Shown here: positions 42,083-51,508 of the stretch, one piece after another
Layout: every line of letters starts with the position of its first letter
How positions within the stretch are numbered: the stretch's first letter is position 1
DNA from: DATFTE01 sp963840665
GTDB taxonomy: Bacteria; Acidobacteriota; Terriglobia; Terriglobales; Acidobacteriaceae
DNA: 64,000 bases
Direction of reading: 5' to 3'
NCBI GenBank assembly: GCA_963840665.1
Contig: CAWIZO010000012.1
Location: 124,001 to 188,000, forward strand
The notes under the pieces: generated by a model
Databases searched by the model: none
What the model was told of the DNA's origin: nothing
What the model saw: the letters and a program-made list of their open reading frames with translations, nothing else
Made by a program: the position numbers and the translations under genes

Positions 42083-42724
42083 CTACCTTTTCACCGGGGC
42101 CTGGCCAGGTTTCCCCGGCGCGGCCGCAGGCGGCTCGGTATCGTGGCTGAAGAATGTGGTCGCGAGGCAGGTCGCTACCACGCTCTCGTTGGCTGCGTAC
42201 TGGTAGGTGTGTTTCACCTTGGCATCCGTCGCCTTCTTGGTGTTGGCCACCAGCAGGCCCGACACGTTGACGATGCGCTCCAGCTTGCCCACATGATCAA
42301 AAAAGTTCAGCATCGAGTAATAAGGTCCGTCGAGTTCCATCTCGAACGGCAACTCGGTGTAGAAGTCCTTGGTGGCGGTGGGGCGCGCCGTGTAGCGGCG
42401 CAGTTCCACGCCCGCCTTGAGGGCTTCCGCATCCATCATCTTCATGAAGCCGTCGATTTCTTTCTCGTCCGGCACGATGCGGCGTTCGATCTCAAGCTGC
42501 TGTTTCAGACTGGCCAACTGGCGCTCGATCTCGGCCAGTTTCGGCCGGTAGGCTTCCAGTTCCGCGTTCTCGTGCAGCTTGGCGTCCAGGTTCTGCTGCG
42601 CGGTCGCATTGGCTTCCCGCTGTGACTTGAACATCGTGAAGTGAAGAGCCACCGTCACGAGTGCCCCGGCCAGCAGCAGCGCCGCCCATTGCTTGAGACC
42701 CGACAATTCGCTAAAGTTCGCCAT
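42083..42724 (-). CDS. pilO: type IV pilus inner-membrane protein PilO
   Basis: 213 residues. One membrane helix (AALLLAGALVTVALHFTMF, about 14-32), then a coiled coil (about 38-85) and the ferredoxin-like periplasmic domain (FYTELPFEMELDGPYYSMLN, then FFDHVGKLERIVNVSGLLVA). That layout and the order pilM-N-O-P identify it. It pairs with PilN to form the inner-membrane platform that aligns the pilus machine. It starts 12 bases after pilN. Confidence 0.92.
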   Translation of the reverse strand: MANFSELSGLKQWAALLLAGALVTVALHFTMFKSQREANATAQQNLDAKLHENAELEAYRPKLAEIERQLASLKQQLEIERRIVPDEKEIDGFMKMMDAEALKAGVELRRYTARPTATKDFYTELPFEMELDGPYYSMLNFFDHVGKLERIVNVSGLLVANTKKATDAKVKHTYQYAANESVVATCLATTFFSHDTEPPAAAPGKPGQAPVKR

Positions 42725-42736
42725 ATCCCCCGCCTC

Positions 42737-43336
42737 TTAGGACTTCGCTTTTTCGCAGGTCAGTGTGAACTGGAACGCCTGCATGTCTTTCACTTGCTCG
42801 TCCTGATAGGTCTCTTTGATTTCGATGTTGCGGAAGTAGCCGGTCTTTTGCAGGTTTTGCATCAGATTGGCGACCGCATCCGTGCTGAGCGCCGTGCCTT
42901 CGATGTCGACGGTGCCGCCGGAATCCTTGAGATTGTTGAGCCACACCGCCTCGGTGCCGTTGACCGTGTCACCGATCATGTTCAACAAATTGACAGGGCC
43001 CGCTTGCCCGGCGCGCAGCTGATCAATCACGTCGACGCGGCGCTTATAGCTGTCAGCCTGGCGTTGCCGCTCGAGGTAGCGGGCCTTCACGTCCGCCAGC
43101 TCGCGATTCTTCTGCTCCGCCTGCTGGGTCTTGACCGCGATCTGCTTCTTCTCGCTATCAAGCTGGTGCCAGCGGTAAAAGTTGAATCCGGCGCAGAGCA
43201 GCAGCACGACCGCCACCTTCAACATCGGTGTGCCGACATCGCCGACCTCGATGGAGGAAACCGCGGCTACCGCCGCGCTGCCACCACCGCGTTTGCTCTT
43301 CGGTTTCGGTGCTCCCAGCAGATTGATTCGGATCAT
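42737..43336 (-). CDS. pilN: type IV pilus inner-membrane protein PilN
   Basis: 199 residues. The N-terminal MIRINLLG is the conserved PilN peptide that inserts into PilM. It is followed by a membrane helix (LKVAVVLLLCAGFNFYRW), a coiled coil (about 65-100) and a periplasmic domain including VDIEGTALSTDAVANLMQNL. The start overlaps the pilM stop by ATGA, so stoichiometry with PilM is likely set by coupling. A basic linker (PKPKSKRGGG) separates the PilM-binding peptide from the helix. Confidence 0.93.
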   Translation of the reverse strand: MIRINLLGAPKPKSKRGGGSAAVAAVSSIEVGDVGTPMLKVAVVLLLCAGFNFYRWHQLDSEKKQIAVKTQQAEQKNRELADVKARYLERQRQADSYKRRVDVIDQLRAGQAGPVNLLNMIGDTVNGTEAVWLNNLKDSGGTVDIEGTALSTDAVANLMQNLQKTGYFRNIEIKETYQDEQVKDMQAFQFTLTCEKAKS

Positions 43337-44389
43337 AGGTCTTCAAAACTCCTTAAGGCCAAGCCCACTGCGACCGCCAGTTGGCCAGCATTCTGCTCGA
43401 TCAGCTCCGCCCCCATCCCTTCGGCCGGAGGCGCGATCTTCTGGAACGGATTGAAGATCTCGACCGGCAACGAGAACTCCTGGCGCAGGGCTTCGACCAG
43501 TCCGGGGACCTTCGACGATCCCCCCGCCAGATAAATCTTCTCGATGTGCTCGCCCGCCGCGCTGGCGCGGAAGAAGTCGAAAGTCTTCTGAATTTCGAGC
43601 ACAATGATCTCGGTCACCTGCTGCAGGATCGGCGTCTTCGCGTCTTCGCTCACCGTGCCGACCTTGTTGCCCAGCTTCAGCGACTCGGCGTCATCGAAGC
43701 TCAGATCCAGTTCTTTCTGCAGCGAGTCGGTATACTGATGCCCGCCCACGCTGACGTCGCGCGGAAACAGCGGCGTCGTACCCTTCACGATGTTGATGTT
43801 CATGACGCTGGCGCCCAGGTTCAAAAGCGCCACCACCTGGCCAGGAGCCGGCTCGTAGTTGTACTCGTAGCAGTTCTGCAGGGCCAGAGCATCGATGTCC
43901 ACGATAGCCGGACTCTTGCCCGCCATCGAGAGTACGTTGGTGTAGTTCAGAATCTTGTCCTTCTTGACGGCGACGAGTAGCACGTCCATCTGCGGACTGC
44001 CGGCGTCTTCGGAAAGAATCTGGTAATCGAGATTCACGTCAGCCAGATCGAAGGGAATATGCTGTGCGGCTTCTTTCTGGATGGTTTCGGCCAGTTCCTG
44101 GTCGCTCATCGAGGGCAGCGAGATCTTTTTCACGATCACCGAGTGACCGCTGACGGCGGTGGCGACGTTTTTGGATCTTAATCTGGTTGTCGGTGAACAA
44201 TTTCGAAATCGCGCTCGATACGGTGCCCGAGTCTACGATCATCGAATCGACCACGATATCTGGAGCCAGCGGTTCCAGGCCGAGGTGCGCGACTTCAATG
44301 CCGGCCCGCGTCCGTTTCAGCTCCACAGCCTTGATGCTGGAAGAGCCCACATCCAGACCAACGATCGTCTTCGCTCCGAATCCAAACAT
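43333..44389 (-). CDS. pilM: type IV pilus assembly ATPase-like protein PilM, one frameshift
   Basis: About 351 residues from ATG 44389. It has the FtsA/actin fold: VGLDVGSSSIKAVELKRT (phosphate 1), then GASVMNINIVKGTTPLFPRD and KIYLAGGSSKVPGLVEALRQ (adenosine). The frame breaks at the five-base A/T run 44168-44172; removing one base joins IKIQ to NVATAVSGHSVIVKKISLPS. No other damage is present, so an error is likely. PilM is the cytoplasmic ring component that binds the PilN tail. It lies 10 bases after the HTH gene. Confidence 0.9.
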
Positions 44390-44399
44390 GTGCCCGCCT

Positions 44400-44633
44400 T
44401 TACTCTCCGGCAGCCTTGGCGGCCGCCTTCGGTTTCTTCGTGCTCTTGACTTCCATCTGGTTCGACTTCTCTTCCATCCACTGGTCGAGCTTCGATTTCT
44501 TGAAGCGCCAGCGGTTGCCCAGCTTGAAAGCAGGAATGCTCTGCTCGCCGACGTACTTGTAAAGCGTGTCCGCACTCACTCCCAGGTATTGCGACGCCTG
44601 GCGGATATTCATCACTTCTCGCGAGTCGGCCAT
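44400..44633 (-). CDS. small helix-turn-helix (excisionase/BldC-like) protein
   Basis: 77 residues from ATG 44633 with AAGGAA upstream. The core MNIRQASQYLGVSADTLYKY and IPAFKLGNRWRF is a winged HTH of the MerR/excisionase (HTH_17) type. A Lys/Ala-rich tail (about 55-77) follows and could bind DNA non-specifically. It is the first gene of the pil operon, 10 bases before pilM, so it may regulate pilus genes or simply share their promoter. It has no integrase nearby, which argues against a true excisionase role. Confidence 0.85.
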   Translation of the reverse strand: MADSREVMNIRQASQYLGVSADTLYKYVGEQSIPAFKLGNRWRFKKSKLDQWMEEKSNQMEVKSTKKPKAAAKAAGE

Positions 44634-45059
44634 AGTTCGAGTTCCTTTCCACAGAATCCTGCCTTGCGGTGTTTCAGTGAGCCGAGCATATATCAACGGG
44701 TAAATTGCCCTCGTCCAAGTAAATCACCTGGTTTTACTGGGTTTTGTGCCTGTTTTCTGGAATCGGGTTCACGAGCGATTGCCCCATAAGTCAATAGGTT
44801 GTGGTTTAGGCTCGTTTGACTACTATATGTAGAAGTAATGAGGGATGGGAACGATGGTTTCTGCAGGAACCGTAACCAAAGTACTAGAGACGGTACTAAG
44901 GTCTTAGGACGGGCGGCAAACACCCGTGTTTTCAAGACGAATGTGGAAAAGCTTGAGCAGAATGCAGGACGAATTCCCGACAAATAAGGGAAACTAAACT
45001 AGGAATTCCTGAGACCGCGGAGCGAGATCCATGCGCGCTTCGGTCACAACGGAGAGAAA
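44634..45059. promoter_or_regulatory. divergent upstream region of the pil operon
   Basis: 426 bases without a convincing gene, between the HTH-pil operon (leftward) and a secreted-protein gene (rightward). A weak leftward promoter is possible about 60-85 bases before ATG 44633: TTGGAC, 17 bases, then TGATAT. Other visible items are the imperfect dyad CTACTATATGTAG (44819-44831) and two GTACTA boxes (44880-44900). None is conclusive. Confidence 0.35.
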
Positions 45060-46286
45060 ATGCAGAAAGTGCTCGTGCTCGTCGTTCTGTTGTTCGCCTC
45101 ACATCGGGTCTCGGCGCAACAAGCCGAACAAAACGACGCGCCCCCGCCGACTACCCAAGAGGACGACGTCAAGGAAACCACCGTCCTGGGATGTCTGAGC
45201 AACCAGTCGGGCGAGTTCACGCTCACCGATGCCTCAGGAACGCTCTACCGGCTGCCTGGGGACAACGGCCTTGATCCTTACGTCGGGCACGAAATCAGCA
45301 TCGGAGGTACAACCCCGGTTTCAGCACCGGAACCCACGATCACCGTGACCGAGATCAAAGATGTGCTGAACCCTTCTGCGCCCGTTGCGAGCTTTGCTCC
45401 GACGGATTGGAAAACTTCCAGCAACAAGACATATGGTTTCAGCGCGCAGTATCCGGAGACTTTCAATCTGCTCGAGGAGTCAGAACTTCGCAAAGAGTTG
45501 AACTTCGCCAACTCCAACGGCGCTGTGAGCCTGCTGAGTATTGAGATCCCGGACGAGATCTATCCCGGATCGAACTTTCGCGGAGGCTATTTCACCGTGG
45601 GAGTAAATCCGAGCATTGCGAACACTCAAGCCTGCGCCCAGTTTGGGTATGCTGATCCACAGTTTGTTTCGTCGAGAGCAGTGCACAACATCAGGTATTC
45701 GCAGGCAACCGAAGGAGAGGGCGCGGCGGGTACAGCTTATCAGTACTACTACCTGCACACTTATCAGAACAATCTGTGTTACGAATTCAAGCTCGAGGTC
45801 GCTGCGGTCAACACCGGCGCGTTCGATCTTCCCTGCTCGATTCATCTGATCTCGCAGCACAACAAAGACGATTTACTGGAATCGTTTCTGTCGCGAGTTT
45901 CGTTTGTTCATCCTACCTTGGCACTACCGCAGCAAAGAACGCGCATGTTGAAACCCGCAGTTACGGCATTTGCGGCTACGTCGCGGCGTGCAGACCACTC
46001 GCTGGAAGTGACGGTCAACTGGAGTACGCAGGGGGTGGACTACGTGCATCTGGAATTCGAGTGCAATAACAACCTGGTGGTGACCGGAGCCAGCGCTTAT
46101 CTGGAGTGCGGGAGCAGCAGCAATCGCAACTTCTCGCCCAGTGGTACGGCGACATTTCTGGTGAGCAACCCGAAGGGACACGGGGCCGTCCCGTTTGTGG
46201 TTAGGATGGAGCCGTTTTCTCGCGGGGCTGCGGTTCCCTCGCTGAGCAAGAGCGCCAGCGTGCCGGTGACTTCCGATCCGTTATAG
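45060..46286 (+). CDS. secreted protein of unknown function
   Basis: 408 residues. A clear signal peptide (MQKVLVLVVLLFASHRVSAQ) is followed by an acidic/Pro linker and a small beta domain (TVLGCLSNQSGEFTLTDASG, then LYRLPG and VGHEISIGGT) resembling OB-like DUF5818-type modules of acidobacterial exported proteins. A second domain, SSNKTYGFSAQYPETFNLLE through VSFVHP, resembles PsbP-like lipoprotein folds. The C-terminal part is Ig-like. It is probably periplasmic or extracellular. No catalytic motif; it stands alone. Confidence 0.75.
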   Translation: MQKVLVLVVLLFASHRVSAQQAEQNDAPPPTTQEDDVKETTVLGCLSNQSGEFTLTDASGTLYRLPGDNGLDPYVGHEISIGGTTPVSAPEPTITVTEIKDVLNPSAPVASFAPTDWKTSSNKTYGFSAQYPETFNLLEESELRKELNFANSNGAVSLLSIEIPDEIYPGSNFRGGYFTVGVNPSIANTQACAQFGYADPQFVSSRAVHNIRYSQATEGEGAAGTAYQYYYLHTYQNNLCYEFKLEVAAVNTGAFDLPCSIHLISQHNKDDLLESFLSRVSFVHPTLALPQQRTRMLKPAVTAFAATSRRADHSLEVTVNWSTQGVDYVHLEFECNNNLVVTGASAYLECGSSSNRNFSPSGTATFLVSNPKGHGAVPFVVRMEPFSRGAAVPSLSKSASVPVTSDPL

Positions 46287-46294
46287 CTGCTTGG

Positions 46295-47707
46295 CTATTT
46301 GGTTTTCAGTTCAGCAATGATGTGAAGAAAGTCGGGATCCTTGCGAAGAACCTGGAGATTGGGGTCCTGATCGAGGAAATCGGCGTTCTTGAATCCTCGA
46401 CGGATGGCTTCGCGCAGATCCTTGATTGCCTGCTTCTGATTTCCGTTCGAGGCGTGGGTATCGGCCAAGAGCAGCATTGGCCACGGCTCGTCTGGAGTGA
46501 TCTCGCTCATCAGTTGAAAATATGACGCGGCGCTGTCGAAATGCTTGCGCTCCAACTGAGCTTGTCCGGCCTCGATGCCTTGCACCCAAAGATCGTTGAA
46601 AGCCCTTACTAAAATCAGCCTCTGCTCCGGCTTCGAGTGCTCGGATTGAGATTTGAGTTGACGCATGCCGTCGAGAAGATCGGTCCGCAATGCCAAACGC
46701 TGATCGGCAGACGACTCATCGAAGGCAGCCAATTTCGAGGAGAGATCGGCTGTAAGGGATGCCTGGTCGGCAATTTGCCGCTGTTCCTGCTTTAGGGCCT
46801 TTTGCAAAGCTGAAGACTGCTTCAGGGCCGTCAGTTTGTGCTCAAATTCCGCGACGTTTTCCAAGCCAGCAAAATCAGAAACCAGCGTGCGGTAGGCCGA
46901 CAGCTCGGCGATAGCGTCACTTCGCTTTTCGGCTTCCGTGGCTTCCGTTTTGATCTGACTGAAGAAGGCGTCGACGAAGTGGTCGTCCTTCGGTTGCAGT
47001 CCGGCCTGCAGCGCCTTCAAATGAATCCAGGAAACCGCCTCGTCGACGACTTCCTTTGGCGCCCATCCATGCGGTCCGTGGAAGATCTGGACGCGATAGG
47101 AGGAGCCCAACTCTTCGCGTTGACGGCGAATCTCCATGATCTCGGGCCAGTTGAAATCCTCATCGCCCACGGAGAAGAAATAGTTGAGATTGTCTTTTTT
47201 CAGGGGCGCATCCGTAGATGGATAGCCAGCGCCCTGAGCGATCACACCCGTGATTTTGCACTGCACGCAGCGCAGAGCCACAAGCCCGGCAACACGCGCG
47301 CCTCCCGAGAGTCCAGTGGTGTAGACCTGGCGATCGTCGAGAGCAAGGCGAGCGTGGGTATCTTGCCATATGGCGTTGACGGACTTTGAGGAAGCCTCTA
47401 GCGAGAAATTTCGCGAGTTGTTCGAACCCACCACGATGTAGCCGTATTTCTCAGCGGCTTCCTGGTAGAGCTTCACTGGCGCCCTCCCGCGAGCGAAGGG
47501 ATCGAAGGCGTAGATGATGGGCCAGCGCTTGGCGGGAGTGTACCCGGAAGGCAGATACAAGGCGTAGCTCTCGGCTGGGTCGGCTTCGCACAAAACCAGA
47601 TCGATGACTTTTCCCGAAGGAAGAGGCGCAATTGATTGTGCCCCCGCCGGATTTGAGGCCCCGACAAGAAAAACCAGGGCCGCCAGAGCTTTTATCAATT
47701 TGGTCAT
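46295..47707 (-). CDS. secreted alpha/beta-hydrolase-like protein with TPR tail
   Basis: 470 residues. Signal peptide to about residue 24 (SNPAGAQS). The first half is an esterase-like fold: YALYLPSGYTPAKRWPIIYA, the nucleophile elbow GLSGGA (132-137, Ser134) and a candidate His in HGPHGW. The second half is helical, ending with a TPR-like unit (SAASYFQLMSEITPDEPWPM) and a short loop region. It is probably a periplasmic esterase or peptidase-like protein; the substrate is unknown. It converges on the gene at 45060-46286 with 8 bases between stops. Confidence 0.78.
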   Translation of the reverse strand: MTKLIKALAALVFLVGASNPAGAQSIAPLPSGKVIDLVLCEADPAESYALYLPSGYTPAKRWPIIYAFDPFARGRAPVKLYQEAAEKYGYIVVGSNNSRNFSLEASSKSVNAIWQDTHARLALDDRQVYTTGLSGGARVAGLVALRCVQCKITGVIAQGAGYPSTDAPLKKDNLNYFFSVGDEDFNWPEIMEIRRQREELGSSYRVQIFHGPHGWAPKEVVDEAVSWIHLKALQAGLQPKDDHFVDAFFSQIKTEATEAEKRSDAIAELSAYRTLVSDFAGLENVAEFEHKLTALKQSSALQKALKQEQRQIADQASLTADLSSKLAAFDESSADQRLALRTDLLDGMRQLKSQSEHSKPEQRLILVRAFNDLWVQGIEAGQAQLERKHFDSAASYFQLMSEITPDEPWPMLLLADTHASNGNQKQAIKDLREAIRRGFKNADFLDQDPNLQVLRKDPDFLHIIAELKTK

Positions 47708-47792
47708 TCCAGAGGGTGTGCTACGCGCTTACAGCTCCGCTTCTTAGACGATAAACGGGAGCCTCGGTTAACCCAAACCTTCCTTTCTGCCG

Positions 47793-50273
47793 ATGGCTAT
47801 GACGAATGGGCCAGTTCGCTGCCCACGATTTCCTTGGCTTTGGACCATAAAGATGCTGACCTCTGAACTGACCGATCTGGAGCCTTCCCCTGAGGATCGC
47901 GCTCGCGACGCTTGCAAGGTTGACTTGGACGTCATTTTTGACCGAGCCGCCGTGGGGATGGCAATTCTGGATCTGACCGGACGTTGGCTGCGAGTCAATC
48001 AGTCACTTTGCGATCTTCTGGGATATCGGAGAGAAGAACTCATGACACTGAGTTTCCAGTCCCTTACTCATCCTGAGGACCGCCAGGAAAGCGCGCAGCA
48101 TTTCCAGCAGGTAGTTTCGCGCGAGATTTCCAGCTATCAATACGAAAAGAGATACCTGCACAAAGGGGGGCGGACGGTCTGGGTTTTGCTGACCGTCTCC
48201 CGTATTGAAAGTCCAGATGGCAAGCAGTCTTTCATCGCGGGGCAAATTCAGGACATCAGTAAACGACGAGAGATGGAGGAAGCGCTGCGCAGCAGCGAAG
48301 CGCTGTTCCGCACTATCGGCGAGAACGCCGGCGACCTCATTTTGCTGGCGGACTATCCCGGCCTGTCCACCCGGTATGCCAGCCCCGCCTACCAGTCGGT
48401 GCTCGGTTATTCGCAGGCGGAACTGCCCAACGCCATGGAGATCGTACATCCCGACGACCGGAAGGTGGTGTCGAGGGAAATCTCGGAAATGATCAGGACG
48501 GGGAGGAGAAACAGCATTCTGAACTTGCGGCTGCGCGACAAAGATGGCCTATGGCGCGAGGTTGAGTCACACAGTTGCGCATTGCGGAACAGTGAAGGAG
48601 AACTGATCGGGTTCCTGGTGATCTCCCGCTTGGTGGACGAACGGGTGCGCGCGCAACAGAAGCTCAGAGAACGCGAAGAGTTGCTGCAGTTGCTCCTCGA
48701 TTCGACCGCCGAAGCCATCTACGGTCTTGATATGGAGGGGAATTGCACCTTCTGCAACCGGGCGTGTTTGCGCCTTCTGGGCTACGTCGACGTCAGCGAG
48801 CTTCTGGGGAAAAATCTTCATCGCCTTATTCATCACAGCTATCGGGATGGATCTGCCTATCCGGAAGAGGAATGCCGCATATACCGCGCTTTCCGCAATG
48901 GCAGCGGCACTCACGTGGACGATGAGGTGGTGTGGCGCGCGGATGGTCTCTACTTTCCCGCGGAATACTGGAGCTATCCGATTCTCCGCGATGGCAAGAT
49001 CTTCGGATGCGTTGTCACCTTCGTGGATATCAGCGATCGAAAGGCGGCCGAGCGGGCACTACGGGCCGCTCACGAATCTTCGGAGCTGTTCATCAATTCG
49101 GTCCCTTCGATACTCATATCCATCGACCTGGACGGGCGCATCACGCGCTGGAACCTGACGGCTGACACGACGTTTGGACTCTCCAAGGAGGAGATGCTGG
49201 GGAAGCCGCTGGCGGATTGCGGAGTGCACTGGCTTCACTCGGATATGGCCACGGAAGTCGCCGATTGGTGCAAGCAAAAAGTCAGCCGTCGCTGCGACCA
49301 TCTCTCGTTCGAGAAGAACGGTGAGAAACATTCTCTCGGGTTGACCGTCGATTGGGTCAACTCACCGGAGAGGAATACAGGAGAAGTGTTGATCATCGGC
49401 TCCGACGTTACGGAACGGAAGAGCCTGGAAATTCAGCTGCGCCAGGCGCAGAAATTGGAAGCAATCGGTCAATTGGCCGCCGGAATTGCCCATGAGATCA
49501 ACACCCCTACCCAGTACGTCGGGGATAACACGAATTTCCTGAAAGAGTCCTGGACTTCGATCGCCCCGGTTCTCTCCGCGATGCGGCAAGTCAGAACGGA
49601 AGCGGGCAAGGGCGCTGTGAGCGGAGAAACTCTGGCTCAGTTCGATTCTCTTTGGGAAGCGGCGGACCTTTTCTATCTGGAGACCGAGATTCCACGGGCT
49701 CTCGAGCAATCGCTGGACGGTATTCAGCGGGTCGCCAAGATCGTGCGCGCCATGAAGGAGTTCTCGCACCCCGGGTCGGAAGAGAAGCGTCCGCTCGACT
49801 TGAACAAAGCCATCGAAACCACGATTACGGTGGCGCGTAACGAGTGGAAATATGTTTCCGAAGTCGTAACCCAATTCCAAAAGGATTTGCCGCTGGTCCC
49901 CTGCCACGCCGGTGAATTCAATCAAGTCATCCTGAATCTCCTGGTCAATGCGGCGCACGCAATCAAGCAGGTGGTAGGCGACGGTTCGCAGCAAAAAGGA
50001 TCCATTTCAGTGACCACCCGGAGGGACGGGGACTGGGTAGAGGTCCTGATCGGAGACACTGGTTCCGGCATTCCGGAAGCCGTTCGTTCGCGAATCTTCG
50101 AACCGTTTTTCACCACCAAGCCTGTGGGGGAAGGAACGGGACAAGGTCTAGCGCTGGCCCACAACGTAGTAGCCCGCCGTCACGGAGGAAAGATCTGGTT
50201 CGATACCGAAGTTGGGAAAGGCACAACATTCATTATCCGGCTCCCCCTGGCGGCAGCTGGCACGGAAAACTAA
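47793..50273 (+). CDS. multi-PAS sensor histidine kinase
   Basis: 826 residues, no membrane segments. Four PAS domains in order start near FDRAAVGMAILDLTGRWLRV (about 50), FRTIGENAGDLILLADYPGL (about 168), LLQLLLDSTAEAIYGLDMEG (about 292) and FINSVPSILISIDLDGRITR (about 428). HisKA has AAGIAHEINTPTQYVGDNTN, a variant box with the phospho-His followed by EINTPTQ. HATPase has NLLVNAAHAI and GTGQGLALAHNVV. ATG 47793 or 47853 may be the start; neither has a good ribosome site. The stop overlaps the next ATG by one base, so it is translationally coupled to two receiver proteins. Confidence 0.9.
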   Translation: MAMTNGPVRCPRFPWLWTIKMLTSELTDLEPSPEDRARDACKVDLDVIFDRAAVGMAILDLTGRWLRVNQSLCDLLGYRREELMTLSFQSLTHPEDRQESAQHFQQVVSREISSYQYEKRYLHKGGRTVWVLLTVSRIESPDGKQSFIAGQIQDISKRREMEEALRSSEALFRTIGENAGDLILLADYPGLSTRYASPAYQSVLGYSQAELPNAMEIVHPDDRKVVSREISEMIRTGRRNSILNLRLRDKDGLWREVESHSCALRNSEGELIGFLVISRLVDERVRAQQKLREREELLQLLLDSTAEAIYGLDMEGNCTFCNRACLRLLGYVDVSELLGKNLHRLIHHSYRDGSAYPEEECRIYRAFRNGSGTHVDDEVVWRADGLYFPAEYWSYPILRDGKIFGCVVTFVDISDRKAAERALRAAHESSELFINSVPSILISIDLDGRITRWNLTADTTFGLSKEEMLGKPLADCGVHWLHSDMATEVADWCKQKVSRRCDHLSFEKNGEKHSLGLTVDWVNSPERNTGEVLIIGSDVTERKSLEIQLRQAQKLEAIGQLAAGIAHEINTPTQYVGDNTNFLKESWTSIAPVLSAMRQVRTEAGKGAVSGETLAQFDSLWEAADLFYLETEIPRALEQSLDGIQRVAKIVRAMKEFSHPGSEEKRPLDLNKAIETTITVARNEWKYVSEVVTQFQKDLPLVPCHAGEFNQVILNLLVNAAHAIKQVVGDGSQQKGSISVTTRRDGDWVEVLIGDTGSGIPEAVRSRIFEPFFTTKPVGEGTGQGLALAHNVVARRHGGKIWFDTEVGKGTTFIIRLPLAAAGTEN

Positions 50274-51508
50274 TGGCAAAAAGAATTTTGTTCGTCGACG
50301 ACGAGCCTCTAGTGCTGGCGGGGCTGGAACGCAGCTTGCACGGCATGCGTAAGGACTGGGAGATGGTTTTTGTCACCAGCGGCCAGGCAGCCTTGGAGGC
50401 GATGAATGGTCAAACCTTCGAGATCGTGGTTACGGATATGCGCATGCCTGGAATGGACGGCGCCCAACTTCTGGAAGAAGTGAAAAAGCGCTCGCCGCAG
50501 TCTCTGCGAATGATCCTTTCCGGGCAGTCGGATCGCGAGACCATTCTGCGATCCGTCAATCCCACGCACCAGTACCTTTCGAAGCCTTGCGAAGGAGAGG
50601 AACTCAGGGGCCGGCTGATGCGTGCCTTCGCACTCAAAGATCTGCTGGAAAATCCTGAAGTCAAGGGCCTGGTCTCGAAGCTTGATTCTCTGCCCAGTCT
50701 TCCGGCTTTGTACTTTCAGTTGACTGAAGAGTTGCAACAGCCAGAGCCTTCACTGGCGAAAGTCGCGAAGTTGATTTCCGCCGACATCGCAATGACTGCC
50801 AAGGTCCTGCAGCTGGTGAATTCGGCCTTCTTCGGGCTGCGCTGTGAGGTCTCCAAGGCTTACCACGCGGTGGAGTTGCTGGGCACCGACATTGTGCGTG
50901 CCCTCGTCCTCTCCACTCACGTGTTCTCGAAGTTCGAGACCGACCTGCTTAGTGAAAGCGATGTGCAGCACCTTTGGCAACACAGTCTGGCGTCGGGCAG
51001 TTTTGCCAAAAGAATCGCGGTGCTGGAGCACTGTAGCCAGCACCTAGTGGACGATTGCTTTACCGCCGCGCTTCTCCACGACGCCGGCAAGTTGATCATG
51101 GCGTACGCTCTGCGTGATCAATACAAGAAAGTGATTGAACTCGTCCGCAACGAAGGCAAGGGGATGTCGGATGCGGAGCGGGAGGTCTTTGGCTGCGGTC
51201 ACGCCGAAATCGGCGCGTATCTATTTGGGCTTTGGAACCTTCCCGCCTCGATCATCGAAGCGGTGGCTTGGCACCATCAGCCCGCCTCTAGTCTGCAACC
51301 TGGGTTTTCCGCCGTCGCCGCCGTACACGTTGCCAGCATTTATCACGAACAGAAGGCCCAGCATTGGATGAAAGACACGACCGTGATTGACTACGACTTC
51401 TTATCCCGCATCGGCTGCAAGGAACACGAGGCGATGTGGCGAAAAGTTCTCGAGGGCGAGGAGCCGCAAGGAGCAGAAGATGAGCGACAAGATCCTGTTC
51501 GTGGATGA
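50273..51508 (+). CDS. response regulator with HDOD domain
   Basis: 411 residues. Receiver (1-125) with phospho-acceptor D55 in VVTDMRMPG and the conserved Lys in YLSKPC. The HDOD domain (about 130-340) is marked by SLPSLPALYFQLTEELQQPE, LVNSAFFGL, HAVELLG and LWQHSLASGSFA. AALLHDAGKLI keeps the HD pair. HDOD proteins usually act as signalling adaptors rather than proven hydrolases. It starts within the TAATG overlap with the upstream PAS kinase, its likely phosphodonor. Confidence 0.92.
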   Translation: MAKRILFVDDEPLVLAGLERSLHGMRKDWEMVFVTSGQAALEAMNGQTFEIVVTDMRMPGMDGAQLLEEVKKRSPQSLRMILSGQSDRETILRSVNPTHQYLSKPCEGEELRGRLMRAFALKDLLENPEVKGLVSKLDSLPSLPALYFQLTEELQQPEPSLAKVAKLISADIAMTAKVLQLVNSAFFGLRCEVSKAYHAVELLGTDIVRALVLSTHVFSKFETDLLSESDVQHLWQHSLASGSFAKRIAVLEHCSQHLVDDCFTAALLHDAGKLIMAYALRDQYKKVIELVRNEGKGMSDAEREVFGCGHAEIGAYLFGLWNLPASIIEAVAWHHQPASSLQPGFSAVAAVHVASIYHEQKAQHWMKDTTVIDYDFLSRIGCKEHEAMWRKVLEGEEPQGAEDERQDPVRG

